Positions 24,753 to 32,957 of a stretch of DNA of 64,000 bases are shown here, piece by piece. Origin of the DNA: Thermomicrobium roseum DSM 5159 (lineage in GTDB: Bacteria > Chloroflexota > Chloroflexia > Thermomicrobiales > Thermomicrobiaceae). Below the pieces are notes generated by a model. The model was not told the DNA's origin. It did not search any database and saw nothing but the letters and a program-made list of their open reading frames with translations. A program made the position numbers and the translations under genes. Numbering within the stretch: position 1 is the first letter of the stretch; the number at the start of each line of letters is the position of its first letter. The DNA lies in the NCBI RefSeq assembly GCF_000021685.1, contig NC_011961.1, positions 372,001 to 436,000 on the forward strand. Direction: 5' to 3'.

Positions 24753-25160
24753 ATGGCTGCCGAGCGGGCCGCGCTGTTCCTGGCGACGCGACTCCCGACG
24801 GACCCCAAGGAGGCCAAACGACGCCCTCATCCGGAGTCGGAGCTGGCAGACCAGGAGGCGCGGTTGCGCGAACTGGCTGCGCGCGAGTGCTACCACGTGA
24901 CGCGCGTTTTCAGCGAGATCCTCCCCGAGTTTCCGGAGCAACGTCCGGGTCTCAAGGCGCTGCGCACGGCGATGTGGCTGCGCGAGATCGACGTCATCCT
25001 GGTGCCGTCACCGGAGTGCCTCTATCGGGATCCCGAGCGACTCAAGGCGTTCTTGATCGAGGCGCGGACGCTCGGGGAGCGTGTCGAATTCCTGGAGGTA
25101 CCGCCGCTGTACGCTTGGGTCGTGAAAGAGTACGGGTGGCCGCGCGAGTGGTCGAGATGA
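24753..25160 (+). CDS. Orphan serine-recombinase-like domain with lost catalytic residues
   Basis: 135 residues matching the N-terminal catalytic fold of resolvase/invertases: RAALFLATRLPTD (normally YxRVST), a LADQEARLRELA helix, RVFSEI, RPGLKALR, and VILVPSPECLYRDPERL (normally vvxxLDRLxRD). The nucleophilic Ser position is Pro15, the DR pair is Glu88-Cys89, while Arg13 and Arg92 persist. There is no DNA-binding domain. It therefore cannot cut DNA by the usual mechanism and is probably domesticated. GGAGGTGA precedes the ATG; it ends 13 bases before the Yip1-like gene. Confidence 0.7.
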   Translation: MAAERAALFLATRLPTDPKEAKRRPHPESELADQEARLRELAARECYHVTRVFSEILPEFPEQRPGLKALRTAMWLREIDVILVPSPECLYRDPERLKAFLIEARTLGERVEFLEVPPLYAWVVKEYGWPREWSR

Positions 25161-25173
25161 ACGAGGGGAAGAT

Positions 25174-25683
25174 ATGCTGAGGCGGATCATCGGTGCGCTG
25201 CGGCTCGACCCTACGGTCTACCGGGAGCTCCGCGATGATCCGACCGCCACGGTGCCGGCACTCCTGTTCGTCCTGCTCTGTGTCCTGGCAGCTGGCGTCG
25301 GCGGGTTACCCGGCGGTGGTCTGACCGCCTTCGGCATCGTGGCTGCTTCTGCCTTCGTGTCCTGGACGATCTTCGTCGTCGCGGCTTACCTCTTCGGCAC
25401 GAAAGCGTTGCCGGGGCCGGAGACCGAGGCGACGTTGGGAGCGCTGGTGCGGACACTCGGCTTCGCCCTGGCGCCGAGTCTCTTGCTCGTTTTCGGAGTC
25501 GTTCCCGCGCTCCAGCTGGTCGTCGTGCCGCTGGCTTTTGTCTGGACTTTCTTCGCGACGCTCATGGCGCTCCGAGAAACACTGGCGGTCGGCACGCTGC
25601 GGGCGTTGCTGGTCGCGGTGCTCTCGTACGGTGCTGCTGCTCTCCTCGGCAGTATCTTGACGCCACCGGGACCATCCGGCTGA
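25174..25683 (+). CDS. Yip1-family-like membrane protein
   Basis: 169 residues with four to five hydrophobic helices and an N-terminal RLDPTVYRELRDDP segment characteristic of bacterial YIP1-domain proteins. It is an integral cytoplasmic-membrane protein of unknown biochemical role. A GAGGGGAAG site precedes the ATG, and the Lon-like gene follows 43 bases later, suggesting one transcript with the recombinase-like gene upstream. No charged catalytic residues are visible in the spans. Confidence 0.7.
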   Translation: MLRRIIGALRLDPTVYRELRDDPTATVPALLFVLLCVLAAGVGGLPGGGLTAFGIVAASAFVSWTIFVVAAYLFGTKALPGPETEATLGALVRTLGFALAPSLLLVFGVVPALQLVVVPLAFVWTFFATLMALRETLAVGTLRALLVAVLSYGAAALLGSILTPPGPSG

Positions 25684-25726
25684 ATGCAGAGCGTGACCTG
25701 CTTCAGCCGGGGAAGGGAGGGAATGG

Positions 25727-28210
25727 ATGAGCGGAGCAGCGACGGAACGAGCCGCGCAGCGACGGGTTCCCGTGGAACGTCTGCGACGCCGACTCGATCC
25801 GATGACCTTGCCGTTCCAAACGACAGCCGAAGTGGATCCCGTTGTGGGGACGGTCGGGCAACCGCGGGCGCTGGAAGCGCTCGAGTTCGGTCTGGAGATC
25901 GCGTCCTACGGGTACAACGTCTACGTCGCGGGGCGTCCTGGCTCCGGTCGCGAGAGCACAGTGCTCCGTCTCGTGGAGCAGATCGCGGCGAAGCGTGCGA
26001 CACCGCCTGATTGGGTTTACGTGCACAACTTCCAGGATCCCGAACGTCCCGTCGCGATCGCGCTGCCAGCTGGACGTGGAGCGCAGCTGGCGCGCGACAT
26101 GGATGAGTTCCTGCGAGCTGCTCAGCAAGCGATTCCGCGAGCGTTCGAGAGCGAAGAGTACGACCGGCGGCGCCGGGCGATCATCGATCGCTTGAACCAG
26201 GAACGGGAACGGTTGTGGGAGGGCGTGCAGCAGTTCGCGCAGCAGCTGGGCTTCACGGTGGAGCTGACGCCAGCGGGGGTGATCAGCCTGCCGCTGGTAC
26301 AGGGAAGGCCGCTGGCGCCGGAGGAGTACGAGCGGCTTCCACCACCGGTGCGCGAGGAGCTGGAGCGGCGCAACCAGCGGATCCAGGATCGCGTGGCCGA
26401 TGCCTTGCGGGAGGTGCGTCGTCTCGAGCGCGAGACGGCCGAGCGCTTGCGCCAACTCGATCGGGAGGTCGCGCTCTTTGCGGTGGGCGGCCTGTTCGAG
26501 GAACTCCGCGAGCGGTACCAGGATCTTCCTCAGGTGCTCGCCTTCCTGGAGCAGGTGCGGGAGGATATTCCCGAGCACCTGCACGACTTTTTCCCGCCGC
26601 AACTCCCCGGTGTGCCAGCACCGATCGCCCAGCTGCAAGCGCTGCAACAGCAGGAGCATCTCGCGCGGTATCGCGTGAACGTGTTCGTCGACAACAGCCA
26701 AACGCGCGGTGCGCCAGTGATCTTCGAGCGAAATCCCTCGTACTACAACCTGGTCGGGCGAATCGATTACCGCGCCACGTTCGGCGCGATGGTGACTGAC
26801 TTCAGCCAGATCCGTGCTGGAGCCTTGCACCGCGCGAACGGTGGCTTTCTGGTCGTCCATGTCCTCGACCTTCTGGCTAATCCGTTCGCCTGGGACGCGC
26901 TCAAGCGCGCGCTGATCACCCGCCAGGTCGTGATCGAGAATCTCGGCCAACAGTATGCTGTCCTGCCCACGGCGACACTGCGACCGGATCCGATCCCGCT
27001 CGACGTGAAGGTCGTCCTGGTCGGCTCGCCGTTCCTGTACTACTTTCTCGCTGCCTACGACGATGACTTTCGCGAGCTTTTCCGTGTACGGGCCGACTTC
27101 GCGCCGGACATGGACTGGAACGATCAACACGTGATGGGCTATGCGGCCTTCATCAGCCGGGTGGTGCGGGAACAGGGATTGCGCCACTTCGATCGCAGCG
27201 CGGTGGCGCGCGTGATCGAGTATGGAGCGCGCCAGGTCGAGCATCAGCGCAAGCTCTCGTCGCAACTCCTGGAGATCGGCAACCTGGTCGCGGAGGCGAG
27301 TTACTGGGCTAGCAAGGCTGGGCGCGAGATCGTGACTGCCGAGGATGTCGAGACGGCGATCCGCAAGAAGCGGTATCGTTCCGACCTTCTCGCCGAGCGG
27401 GTGCGCGACCTGATCGCCGAAGGAACGCTCAAGATCGAGACGAGCGGCGCGCGGGTGGGGCAGATCAATGGCCTGGCGGTCATCGAGCTCGGTGACTTCG
27501 CCTTCGGGAAACCCTCGCGCGTGACCGCGCGCGTCTCGCTGGGGCGCGGCAATCTGATCAGCATCGAGCGCGAGATCGCGCTGTCCGGCCCGATCCACTC
27601 GAAAGGCTTCTTGATCCTCTCCAACTACTTGGCGGGTGCCTATGCCCAGGATTTTCCGCTCGCCATAACCGCGTCCATCACCTTCGAGCAGGCGTACGAG
27701 GAGATCGAGGGTGACTCGGCTTCCTCGACCGAGCTCTATGCCTTGCTTTCGGCGCTTTCCGGACTCCCGATCAAGCAAGGGATCGCAGTTACCGGATCGG
27801 TGAACCAGTACGGCGACGTGCAGGCGATCGGTGGCGTGAACGAAAAGATCGAGGGGTTCTTCGCTGTCTGCAAGGTGCAGGGGCTGACCGGTGAGCAGGG
27901 TGTCATCATCCCGACGGCGAATGTCCAGCACCTGATGCTGGATGAAGAGGTGATCCAGGCGGTCGCCGAGGGGAAGTTCCACATCTGGGCGGTCGACTCG
28001 GTCGATCAGGGGATCGAGATCTTGACTGGTGTACCGGCTGGCGAGCGTCAGCCCGATGGGACGTATCCAGAGGGGACGGTCCACCGTCTGGTGATGGATC
28101 GGCTGCGCGAATATGCCGAGCGCATGCGCGACTTCGGCCGCCGGGAGGAACGCGAGGAGCGGTCGGAGCGAACCGAGGCGGCCGATCCGGAGCCAGCTGG
28201 CGAGCACTAG
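25727..28210 (+). CDS. AAA+ Lon-like protease
   Basis: 827 residues. The P-loop is VAGRPGSGRES, the Lys-to-Arg variant usual in this AAA_32/Lon-homologue group. A long helical insertion (about 120-300) precedes the rest of the ATPase (RANGGFLVVHVLDLL is the Walker B-like region). The C-terminal S16 peptidase has the Ser664 (GDSASS) and Lys707 (GGVNEKIEGF) dyad. It lacks the N-terminal Lon substrate domain, so it is a LonC/COG1067-type protease rather than housekeeping Lon. It likely degrades damaged cytosolic proteins; association with an upstream membrane protein hints at a membrane link. Confidence 0.88.
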   Translation: MSGAATERAAQRRVPVERLRRRLDPMTLPFQTTAEVDPVVGTVGQPRALEALEFGLEIASYGYNVYVAGRPGSGRESTVLRLVEQIAAKRATPPDWVYVHNFQDPERPVAIALPAGRGAQLARDMDEFLRAAQQAIPRAFESEEYDRRRRAIIDRLNQERERLWEGVQQFAQQLGFTVELTPAGVISLPLVQGRPLAPEEYERLPPPVREELERRNQRIQDRVADALREVRRLERETAERLRQLDREVALFAVGGLFEELRERYQDLPQVLAFLEQVREDIPEHLHDFFPPQLPGVPAPIAQLQALQQQEHLARYRVNVFVDNSQTRGAPVIFERNPSYYNLVGRIDYRATFGAMVTDFSQIRAGALHRANGGFLVVHVLDLLANPFAWDALKRALITRQVVIENLGQQYAVLPTATLRPDPIPLDVKVVLVGSPFLYYFLAAYDDDFRELFRVRADFAPDMDWNDQHVMGYAAFISRVVREQGLRHFDRSAVARVIEYGARQVEHQRKLSSQLLEIGNLVAEASYWASKAGREIVTAEDVETAIRKKRYRSDLLAERVRDLIAEGTLKIETSGARVGQINGLAVIELGDFAFGKPSRVTARVSLGRGNLISIEREIALSGPIHSKGFLILSNYLAGAYAQDFPLAITASITFEQAYEEIEGDSASSTELYALLSALSGLPIKQGIAVTGSVNQYGDVQAIGGVNEKIEGFFAVCKVQGLTGEQGVIIPTANVQHLMLDEEVIQAVAEGKFHIWAVDSVDQGIEILTGVPAGERQPDGTYPEGTVHRLVMDRLREYAERMRDFGRREEREERSERTEAADPEPAGEH

Positions 28211-28377
28211 CGACGCTGGACCAGGCGTTCCCGGATCCGCTCCGCGAGGAGCTCGATCCCGCGTGTCCGCTGCTCCGGCTCGGCTGGTGCGATGCCGAAC
28301 CAGCGCAGGAGCAGGGCGACCACAGCAGCGAGGATCGCGGCTGCCGCAGCGACGAGCGCGAGCAAGAGGATGCTCAT
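28207..28377 (-). CDS. Small membrane protein
   Basis: 56 residues: one long Leu/Ala/Val helix at about 2-26, then a charged cytosolic tail (LLAERIRERLVQRR). ATG 28377 has GAGGAAGG about 6 bases upstream on the minus strand; an ATG seven codons earlier is less well placed. It overlaps the Lon-like stop by 4 bases in convergent orientation. Unknown function; reality rests on start signal and topology. Confidence 0.5.
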   Translation of the reverse strand: MSILLLALVAAAAAILAAVVALLLRWFGIAPAEPEQRTRGIELLAERIRERLVQRR

Positions 28378-28602
28378 CGTCGCCTTCCTCGTGGACATGG
28401 CGTGTCAGGCAGCACAGGCACGCCCGGTGCGCCTCGTCGGGACCCGGCCGTGGAACTGCTTTGGGCGCAGTCCGTGAAGGAGCTCGGCCGAGCGATCAGG
28501 TGGTACCAGCCTCGTCGCGAGCGAGCGGCTCTGGCTATCCTTCCTGCCGTGCAGGGAGGAGGCGGCGCCGGATGACCGGCGTCGCGCAGCCAGCGAGGAG
28601 AT

Positions 28603-28785
28603 GTGACGATCGAGTGGATGAACCTGGGCACGCTCATCTTTCTGATCGGATTCGTGGTGTTACCGCTCGTGATCCTGGCGATATCGCTCTGGGCGTTGCT
28701 CAGCGAGCGCTCCCGTCGTGCGTGCCGGCATCAGGAACCAGCCGAGCGTTCGCCAGCAGATCCCCCGAGCCCGAACGCGTCGTGA
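28603..28785 (+). CDS. Small membrane protein
   Basis: 60 residues with one hydrophobic helix (about 9-33, LIFLIGFVVLPLVILAIS) and a basic, Pro-rich tail. GTG start follows GAGGAG by 3-4 bases. Its last 55 bases run antisense to the end of the aspartate kinase gene. No family recognised; confidence is limited by its size. Confidence 0.5.
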   Translation: MTIEWMNLGTLIFLIGFVVLPLVILAISLWALLSERSRRACRHQEPAERSPADPPSPNAS

Positions 28786-30161
28786 ATCGCTGGAACGGCG
28801 CGTGCGACCTCGTCTTCGCGGATCACGAATGAAATGTTGAGTTCCGACGACCCTTGCGCGATGGCGACGATGTTGATGCGATGTTGGCCGAGGGTCCCGA
28901 AGACGCGGCCGGCGACACCGGGTGTCCCGCGCATCCCGGCACCGACGACGGCGACGATGGCCATACCGGGTTCTTCCCAGAGGCGTGCGACGCGTCCCTT
29001 GAGGAGATCGAGTTCGAACTCCCGCTCCAGCGCACGCAACACTTTGCTGGCATCGGTGCGCCGGACGACAAAACCCAGGCTGTGCTGGGACGACGCCTGG
29101 AAGACCATAAAGACGTTGACGCCAGTCCGGCCGACGGTCTCGAAGACGCGGGCAGTGACGTCGGCGACGCTGAGGAAGCCGGATCCCTCGACGGTGATGA
29201 CGCTCACGCCGGGAATCGCGGTGATCGCCTTGACCACCGAACCGTTCGAGCTGGTGTCCGGGCCGATACGTGTGCCCGGGTGCTCGGGGTTGAAGGTGTT
29301 CTTGATCCAGATCGGAATGCCACGCTCGGCAGCCGGTTGCATGGTGCGCGGGTGGATCACCTTGGCGCCGAAGTAGGCGAGTTCGGTCGCCTCGGCGAAG
29401 GAGATCGCGGGAAGCGTGCGCGCACTGGGGACGAGTCGCGGATCAGCCGTCATGACGCCATCGACGTCGGTCCAGATCCACACCTCGTCGGCGTCGAGCG
29501 CGTGAGCGAGGATCGAGGCGGAGAAGTCGGACCCGCCGCGGCCGAGCGTGGTGACCGCACCCTTCGGCGTGGCACCGAAGAAGCCGGTGACGACGGGCAG
29601 CTTGCCAGCTTCGAGAAGCGGGACGAGGATCGCCTCGGCGCGCGCCCGGGTTTCGTCGAGCAACGGGTTGGCGCTCCCGAAGTGGTCATCGGTCACGATG
29701 ACCTTGTCGCTGTCGACCGGCACGGCTGGGATACCGCGTTCCTCGAGGACAGCTGCTATGAGGACTGCACTCATCCGCTCGCCGAAGGAGACGATCCAGT
29801 CCTGAGCACGCGGCGAGAGGTCGCGGAGTACGTGGACCGACTCGACGAGGCGCGCACAACGGGTGGCGAGTTCGGTCAGGCGGCTCACCGTCGCCTCCAG
29901 GCGCGCTGCGGTCGGGATCAGTTCCGCGGCCGCCCCGCGATGTCGCTCGACGAGTTCCTGTTGGAGCCTCGCTGCTGCCTGCTCGTCTCCCTCGGCTGCA
30001 GCTTGAGCGGCCGCGATGAGCTGGTTGGTGACGCCGCTCATCGCCGAGACGACGGCAACGAGGCGGCCGTCACCGCGATAGGCGTCGGCGATGATCCGTG
30101 CCGTGCGATCGATCGCGACGGCATTGCCGACCGACGTTCCCCCGAACTTCATCACCCGCAT
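28731..30161 (-). CDS. lysC: Aspartate kinase
   Basis: 476 residues. The N-terminal MKFGGTSVGN ATP-binding motif, SFGERMSAVL, and FFGATPKGAVTTLGRGGSD substrate region identify the amino-acid kinase domain; two C-terminal ACT-like domains (SVITVEGSGFLS, IVAVVGAGMRGTPGVAGRVF) suggest allosteric control by Lys/Thr. It phosphorylates aspartate, the first step to Lys, Met and Thr. The ATG at 30161 is chosen over one 12 codons upstream because the conserved strand starts at once and GAAAGGA lies 8 bases before it. No neighbouring pathway gene. Confidence 0.92.
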   Translation of the reverse strand: MRVMKFGGTSVGNAVAIDRTARIIADAYRGDGRLVAVVSAMSGVTNQLIAAAQAAAEGDEQAAARLQQELVERHRGAAAELIPTAARLEATVSRLTELATRCARLVESVHVLRDLSPRAQDWIVSFGERMSAVLIAAVLEERGIPAVPVDSDKVIVTDDHFGSANPLLDETRARAEAILVPLLEAGKLPVVTGFFGATPKGAVTTLGRGGSDFSASILAHALDADEVWIWTDVDGVMTADPRLVPSARTLPAISFAEATELAYFGAKVIHPRTMQPAAERGIPIWIKNTFNPEHPGTRIGPDTSSNGSVVKAITAIPGVSVITVEGSGFLSVADVTARVFETVGRTGVNVFMVFQASSQHSLGFVVRRTDASKVLRALEREFELDLLKGRVARLWEEPGMAIVAVVGAGMRGTPGVAGRVFGTLGQHRINIVAIAQGSSELNISFVIREDEVARAVPAIHDAFGLGGSAGERSAGS

Positions 30162-30487
30162 CGCGTTGGAATCCTTTCTGGGAGCCTTCGGCTCCATACG
30201 TGCTCCAAAGCTTCTCGAAGGGGAAAGGATACTCGAACGCGTCTCACAGCATGCGGGACGAGCACGATCACCTCGCGAATCAGCTTATGGTCGGATGAAG
30301 ACGGTGTCGATGGCAGGGTCGCTCTGAGTGCTCTCATGATGTCAGCAGCTCGGGCATACTGCTCTCACCGCTCTGACGGTTGGCCGCGGTGTTAGACTCG
30401 TAGCGATTTCTGTCGGATACCCTGAAAGCCCACCTACCCGATCAGTTACCGTTCGACGATGGACAGGGAAGCGAGTTCCAGCGAGCG
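30162..30487. other. Divergent intergenic region upstream of the sigma-factor fusion
   Basis: About 325 bases carrying the promoters of lysC (leftward) and the sigma fusion (rightward). An ECF-type -35 GGAAC was not found, so autoregulation cannot be shown from sequence. No strong hairpin was seen. Confidence 0.4.
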
Positions 30488-31798
30488 ATGACCAGCCGAA
30501 CGACACTCGTCCACAAGCAGCCACCGGATCTCACCGACGACGAGCTCGTCGCGCGGTTCCGGGCGGGGGACCGCGAGGCGTTCGCGCTGCTCTACGAGCG
30601 CTACGTCGACCGGGTTTACGACTTCGTCGCGCGCCTGGTGCGCGATCGGGAGGCGGCAGCTGACCTCACTCAGGAGACGTTCCTGAAGGCGATGCAAGGG
30701 CTGCGGGCTCGCCACGTCCAAGGCTCGCTGCGCGCCTGGCTCTTCACTATCGCGCGCAACACCGTCATCGACTACCAGCGACGCCAACGCACGACTGCGT
30801 TTTCGCAGCTCCCTTCCCCGGAGGGGGAGGAGTGGGAGCCGGAGCTCCCAGCCAGTGGACCCGAGGCTGAACCAGAGGAGACGGCTCGGCGACGCGAGCT
30901 GGCTGAGCTGGTCTGGCAAGCGGCGCGCGGGTTGCCGCCCAGTGATTACACCATCCTGGAACTGGCGCTCCGGCATGACCTCACGCCGGCCGAGGTTGCC
31001 CGCGTCGTCGGTGTCCGGCGAGGTGCGATCAACACCCGTCTCAGCCGGGTACGCGATGCGCTGGAGGAGAGCTTCACGGTTCTCCTGCTGGCTCGCCGCG
31101 GGCGCGAGGACTGCCCTGAATTGGCGCGCCTGTTGGAAGGCGTCGTGCTGCCGCTGGGGTTGACGCCCGAACTCCGGCGCGCGGTGGCGCGCCATGTCGA
31201 CCAGTGCGAGATCTGTCAGCGCAACCGCCGGGCCATCAGCGCAGTCGATCTCCTTCCAGCGCTGGCGCCGATCCTGCCGGCGCCAGAGATCCGGGAAAAG
31301 ATCCGCCAGTCGCTCGAGCAGGCGCTGGCGACACCTGCTTCGGCACCGCACCCCGTGCAGAAGCTGCAGGAATGGCTCCGGCAGTCGGCCTGGGGGAAAG
31401 CACTCGCGGGTCTGGTGGCGGGGATGGTGGTGCTCGTCTCGGCAGGCTGGGCCTACCTGAGTTGGGGTACCGCGCCAGTGAAGGTGGAGACCCGCAATTG
31501 TCCGCCGCTCGAGCTGCGCCTGGCGGGACCGGCGGCGCTGGCTGGTCGTGCGCTCGGGGTGCCGAGCCTCCTGGCTCCGGGGCAGCCGGCGAGCTTCCGG
31601 CTTCCGGCCGGTGAAATCGAGGTCCAGGTGAGCGAGCGCGAGGCGACGCTACGGCTCGCCGGCATACCGGTACGGATCCGGATCCTGGCCGATCTCGCAG
31701 CGGTCAGCTGGGATGGGGAAGACCTGCTCGGACAGGGGCCAGTACAGCGGCAGGTCGCTCGCTCGGCACGGCAGGCGGTGGTGCTCGTCTGTCGCTGA
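30488..31798 (+). CDS. ECF sigma factor fused to zinc-finger anti-sigma-like, membrane and extracytoplasmic domains
   Basis: 436 residues. Sigma-2 spans about 18-95 (DREAFALLYERYVDRVYDFVARL ... TQETFLKAM) and sigma-4 about 135-195 (LTPAEVARVVGVRRGAINTR). After a linker, HVDQCEICQ at about 237 gives the His-x3-Cys-x2-Cys zinc motif of ZAS anti-sigma factors. A membrane span lies at about 304-326 and about 110 residues lie outside. One polypeptide thus holds an activator and its probable inhibitor, tying the sigma factor to the membrane. Release would need cleavage or a conformational change (inference). Three exported lipoprotein genes follow on the same strand. Confidence 0.85.
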   Translation: MTSRTTLVHKQPPDLTDDELVARFRAGDREAFALLYERYVDRVYDFVARLVRDREAAADLTQETFLKAMQGLRARHVQGSLRAWLFTIARNTVIDYQRRQRTTAFSQLPSPEGEEWEPELPASGPEAEPEETARRRELAELVWQAARGLPPSDYTILELALRHDLTPAEVARVVGVRRGAINTRLSRVRDALEESFTVLLLARRGREDCPELARLLEGVVLPLGLTPELRRAVARHVDQCEICQRNRRAISAVDLLPALAPILPAPEIREKIRQSLEQALATPASAPHPVQKLQEWLRQSAWGKALAGLVAGMVVLVSAGWAYLSWGTAPVKVETRNCPPLELRLAGPAALAGRALGVPSLLAPGQPASFRLPAGEIEVQVSEREATLRLAGIPVRIRILADLAAVSWDGEDLLGQGPVQRQVARSARQAVVLVCR

Positions 31799-31815
31799 GC
31801 GATGCGGTGTAACCG

Positions 31816-31855
31816 GACCGGGTGCTCGTTCGTTGTATGGGATGAGCACCCGGTC
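31816..31855 (+). terminator. Rho-independent terminator after the sigma fusion
   Basis: A perfect 12-bp stem (GACCGGGTGCTC / GAGCACCCGGTC) with a 16-base loop is followed by AGTGTTTTG. It lies 17 bases after the stop codon and about 130 bases before the first lipoprotein, so it could also act as a leader attenuator for that gene. Confidence 0.7.
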
Positions 31856-31984
31856 AGTGTTTTGCGAGCGGAAAGGGGGAAGAACTGCCGAAACGAGCGT
31901 AATCCGGTCCCGTGCAGGGTGAGCGTGACGACGTATCCGGCAGGTGCGCCGGCACGACAGAAAACGAAAGGAGGATAGATCAGC

Positions 31985-32788
31985 ATGCTCCGCAGCGGGC
32001 GATGGCTCGCCATCATTGTGACAGCCGGCGCACTGGCCTGGGGTGCCTGTGGCACTCCGGCGACGCCGGTACCAGCGACTGCGGTGCCCATGACAGCTCA
32101 GCCAGCCACGACGGGGACCCCATCCGAGTCCGGTAGCAGCACTGTCTCGCCACCGCAGGTCGCCACGGTGCAGCCAGCGAGCGTGGCTACGCCACCCGCC
32201 GTGAGTTCGGGACTGCTCTCACCGGTCTCGTCATCGTCCTCGTCGTCCCCGACGGTGACGCTGACGTCAACGCCGACGCCGAGTCCGACACCAGCACCCA
32301 CACCGACTCCGACCGCGACGCCGAGTCCAACGCCGACGCCGACCCCGACCTCCACACCGACAGCGACACCGACTCCGGGCAACGATACCCCGCCGACAAC
32401 GACAGCGGGGTGCGATCTCGCAGTCAACATCGGTCTCCTCGAGACGATACCAGGCAAATACCAGGTCAGCATCGGACTGAACAGTGTGGGAGGGGCGAGT
32501 TGCCCGGCGCCGACGACGCTCAGCCTGAGCGTTTCGCCGAGCGGTGCGCTGAGCTTCGGCCCGCTGGGGTTGGCCTACGAGTACAACGGGACGGCCAGCT
32601 GGAGTTGCAGCGGAACGACCTGCACCGCGGCGGGGACGATCCCCGGTAACCCGCCCGGCACCATGTACCAGGTCGGCTTCCAGACGATGGCGACGTTGTC
32701 GGGTGGATCAGCACAGCTCTGCGCGACGGTCGCGAACGGTGCGGACGCGAACACGGCCAACGACAGCTGGTGCGAGACGGTGCCATGA
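31985..32788 (+). CDS. Thr/Pro-rich lipoprotein with Cys-patterned C-terminal domain
   Basis: 267 residues. Signal peptide with lipobox LAWGAC (lipid on Cys22). Residues about 25-135 are Ser/Thr/Pro-rich and include alternating Thr-Pro runs, a probable glycosylated stalk. Residues about 140-267 form a beta-rich domain opening CDLAVN, with CP, WSCSGTTC, LC and WCETV cysteines, similar to DUF11-like extracellular domains and shared with the two following genes. AAAGGAGG precedes the ATG. It is likely anchored to the outer face of the membrane with the domain displayed at the tip. Confidence 0.78.
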   Translation: MLRSGRWLAIIVTAGALAWGACGTPATPVPATAVPMTAQPATTGTPSESGSSTVSPPQVATVQPASVATPPAVSSGLLSPVSSSSSSSPTVTLTSTPTPSPTPAPTPTPTATPSPTPTPTPTSTPTATPTPGNDTPPTTTAGCDLAVNIGLLETIPGKYQVSIGLNSVGGASCPAPTTLSLSVSPSGALSFGPLGLAYEYNGTASWSCSGTTCTAAGTIPGNPPGTMYQVGFQTMATLSGGSAQLCATVANGADANTANDSWCETVP

Positions 32789-32957
32789 GAAGTGCAGCCA
32801 GCAGGCAGAAGGCCGAAGGCCGCGCTTCTGATCCGAGGTCGCACCAGCAACGGGCCGGACAGCTGGTCAGGTTGGCGTCTCGCATCAGTCGGACCGTGCC
32901 GGTGCGACACGTGGTGCTGGGCGAGCGCAGGACGCTCTGCCTGGAGAGAGGGAGGTC

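Noticed and set aside
28854..30395. Long open frame antisense to aspartate kinase
   Set aside because: Mirror frame of a strongly conserved gene in GC-rich DNA; the minus strand encodes unmistakable aspartate kinase motifs.
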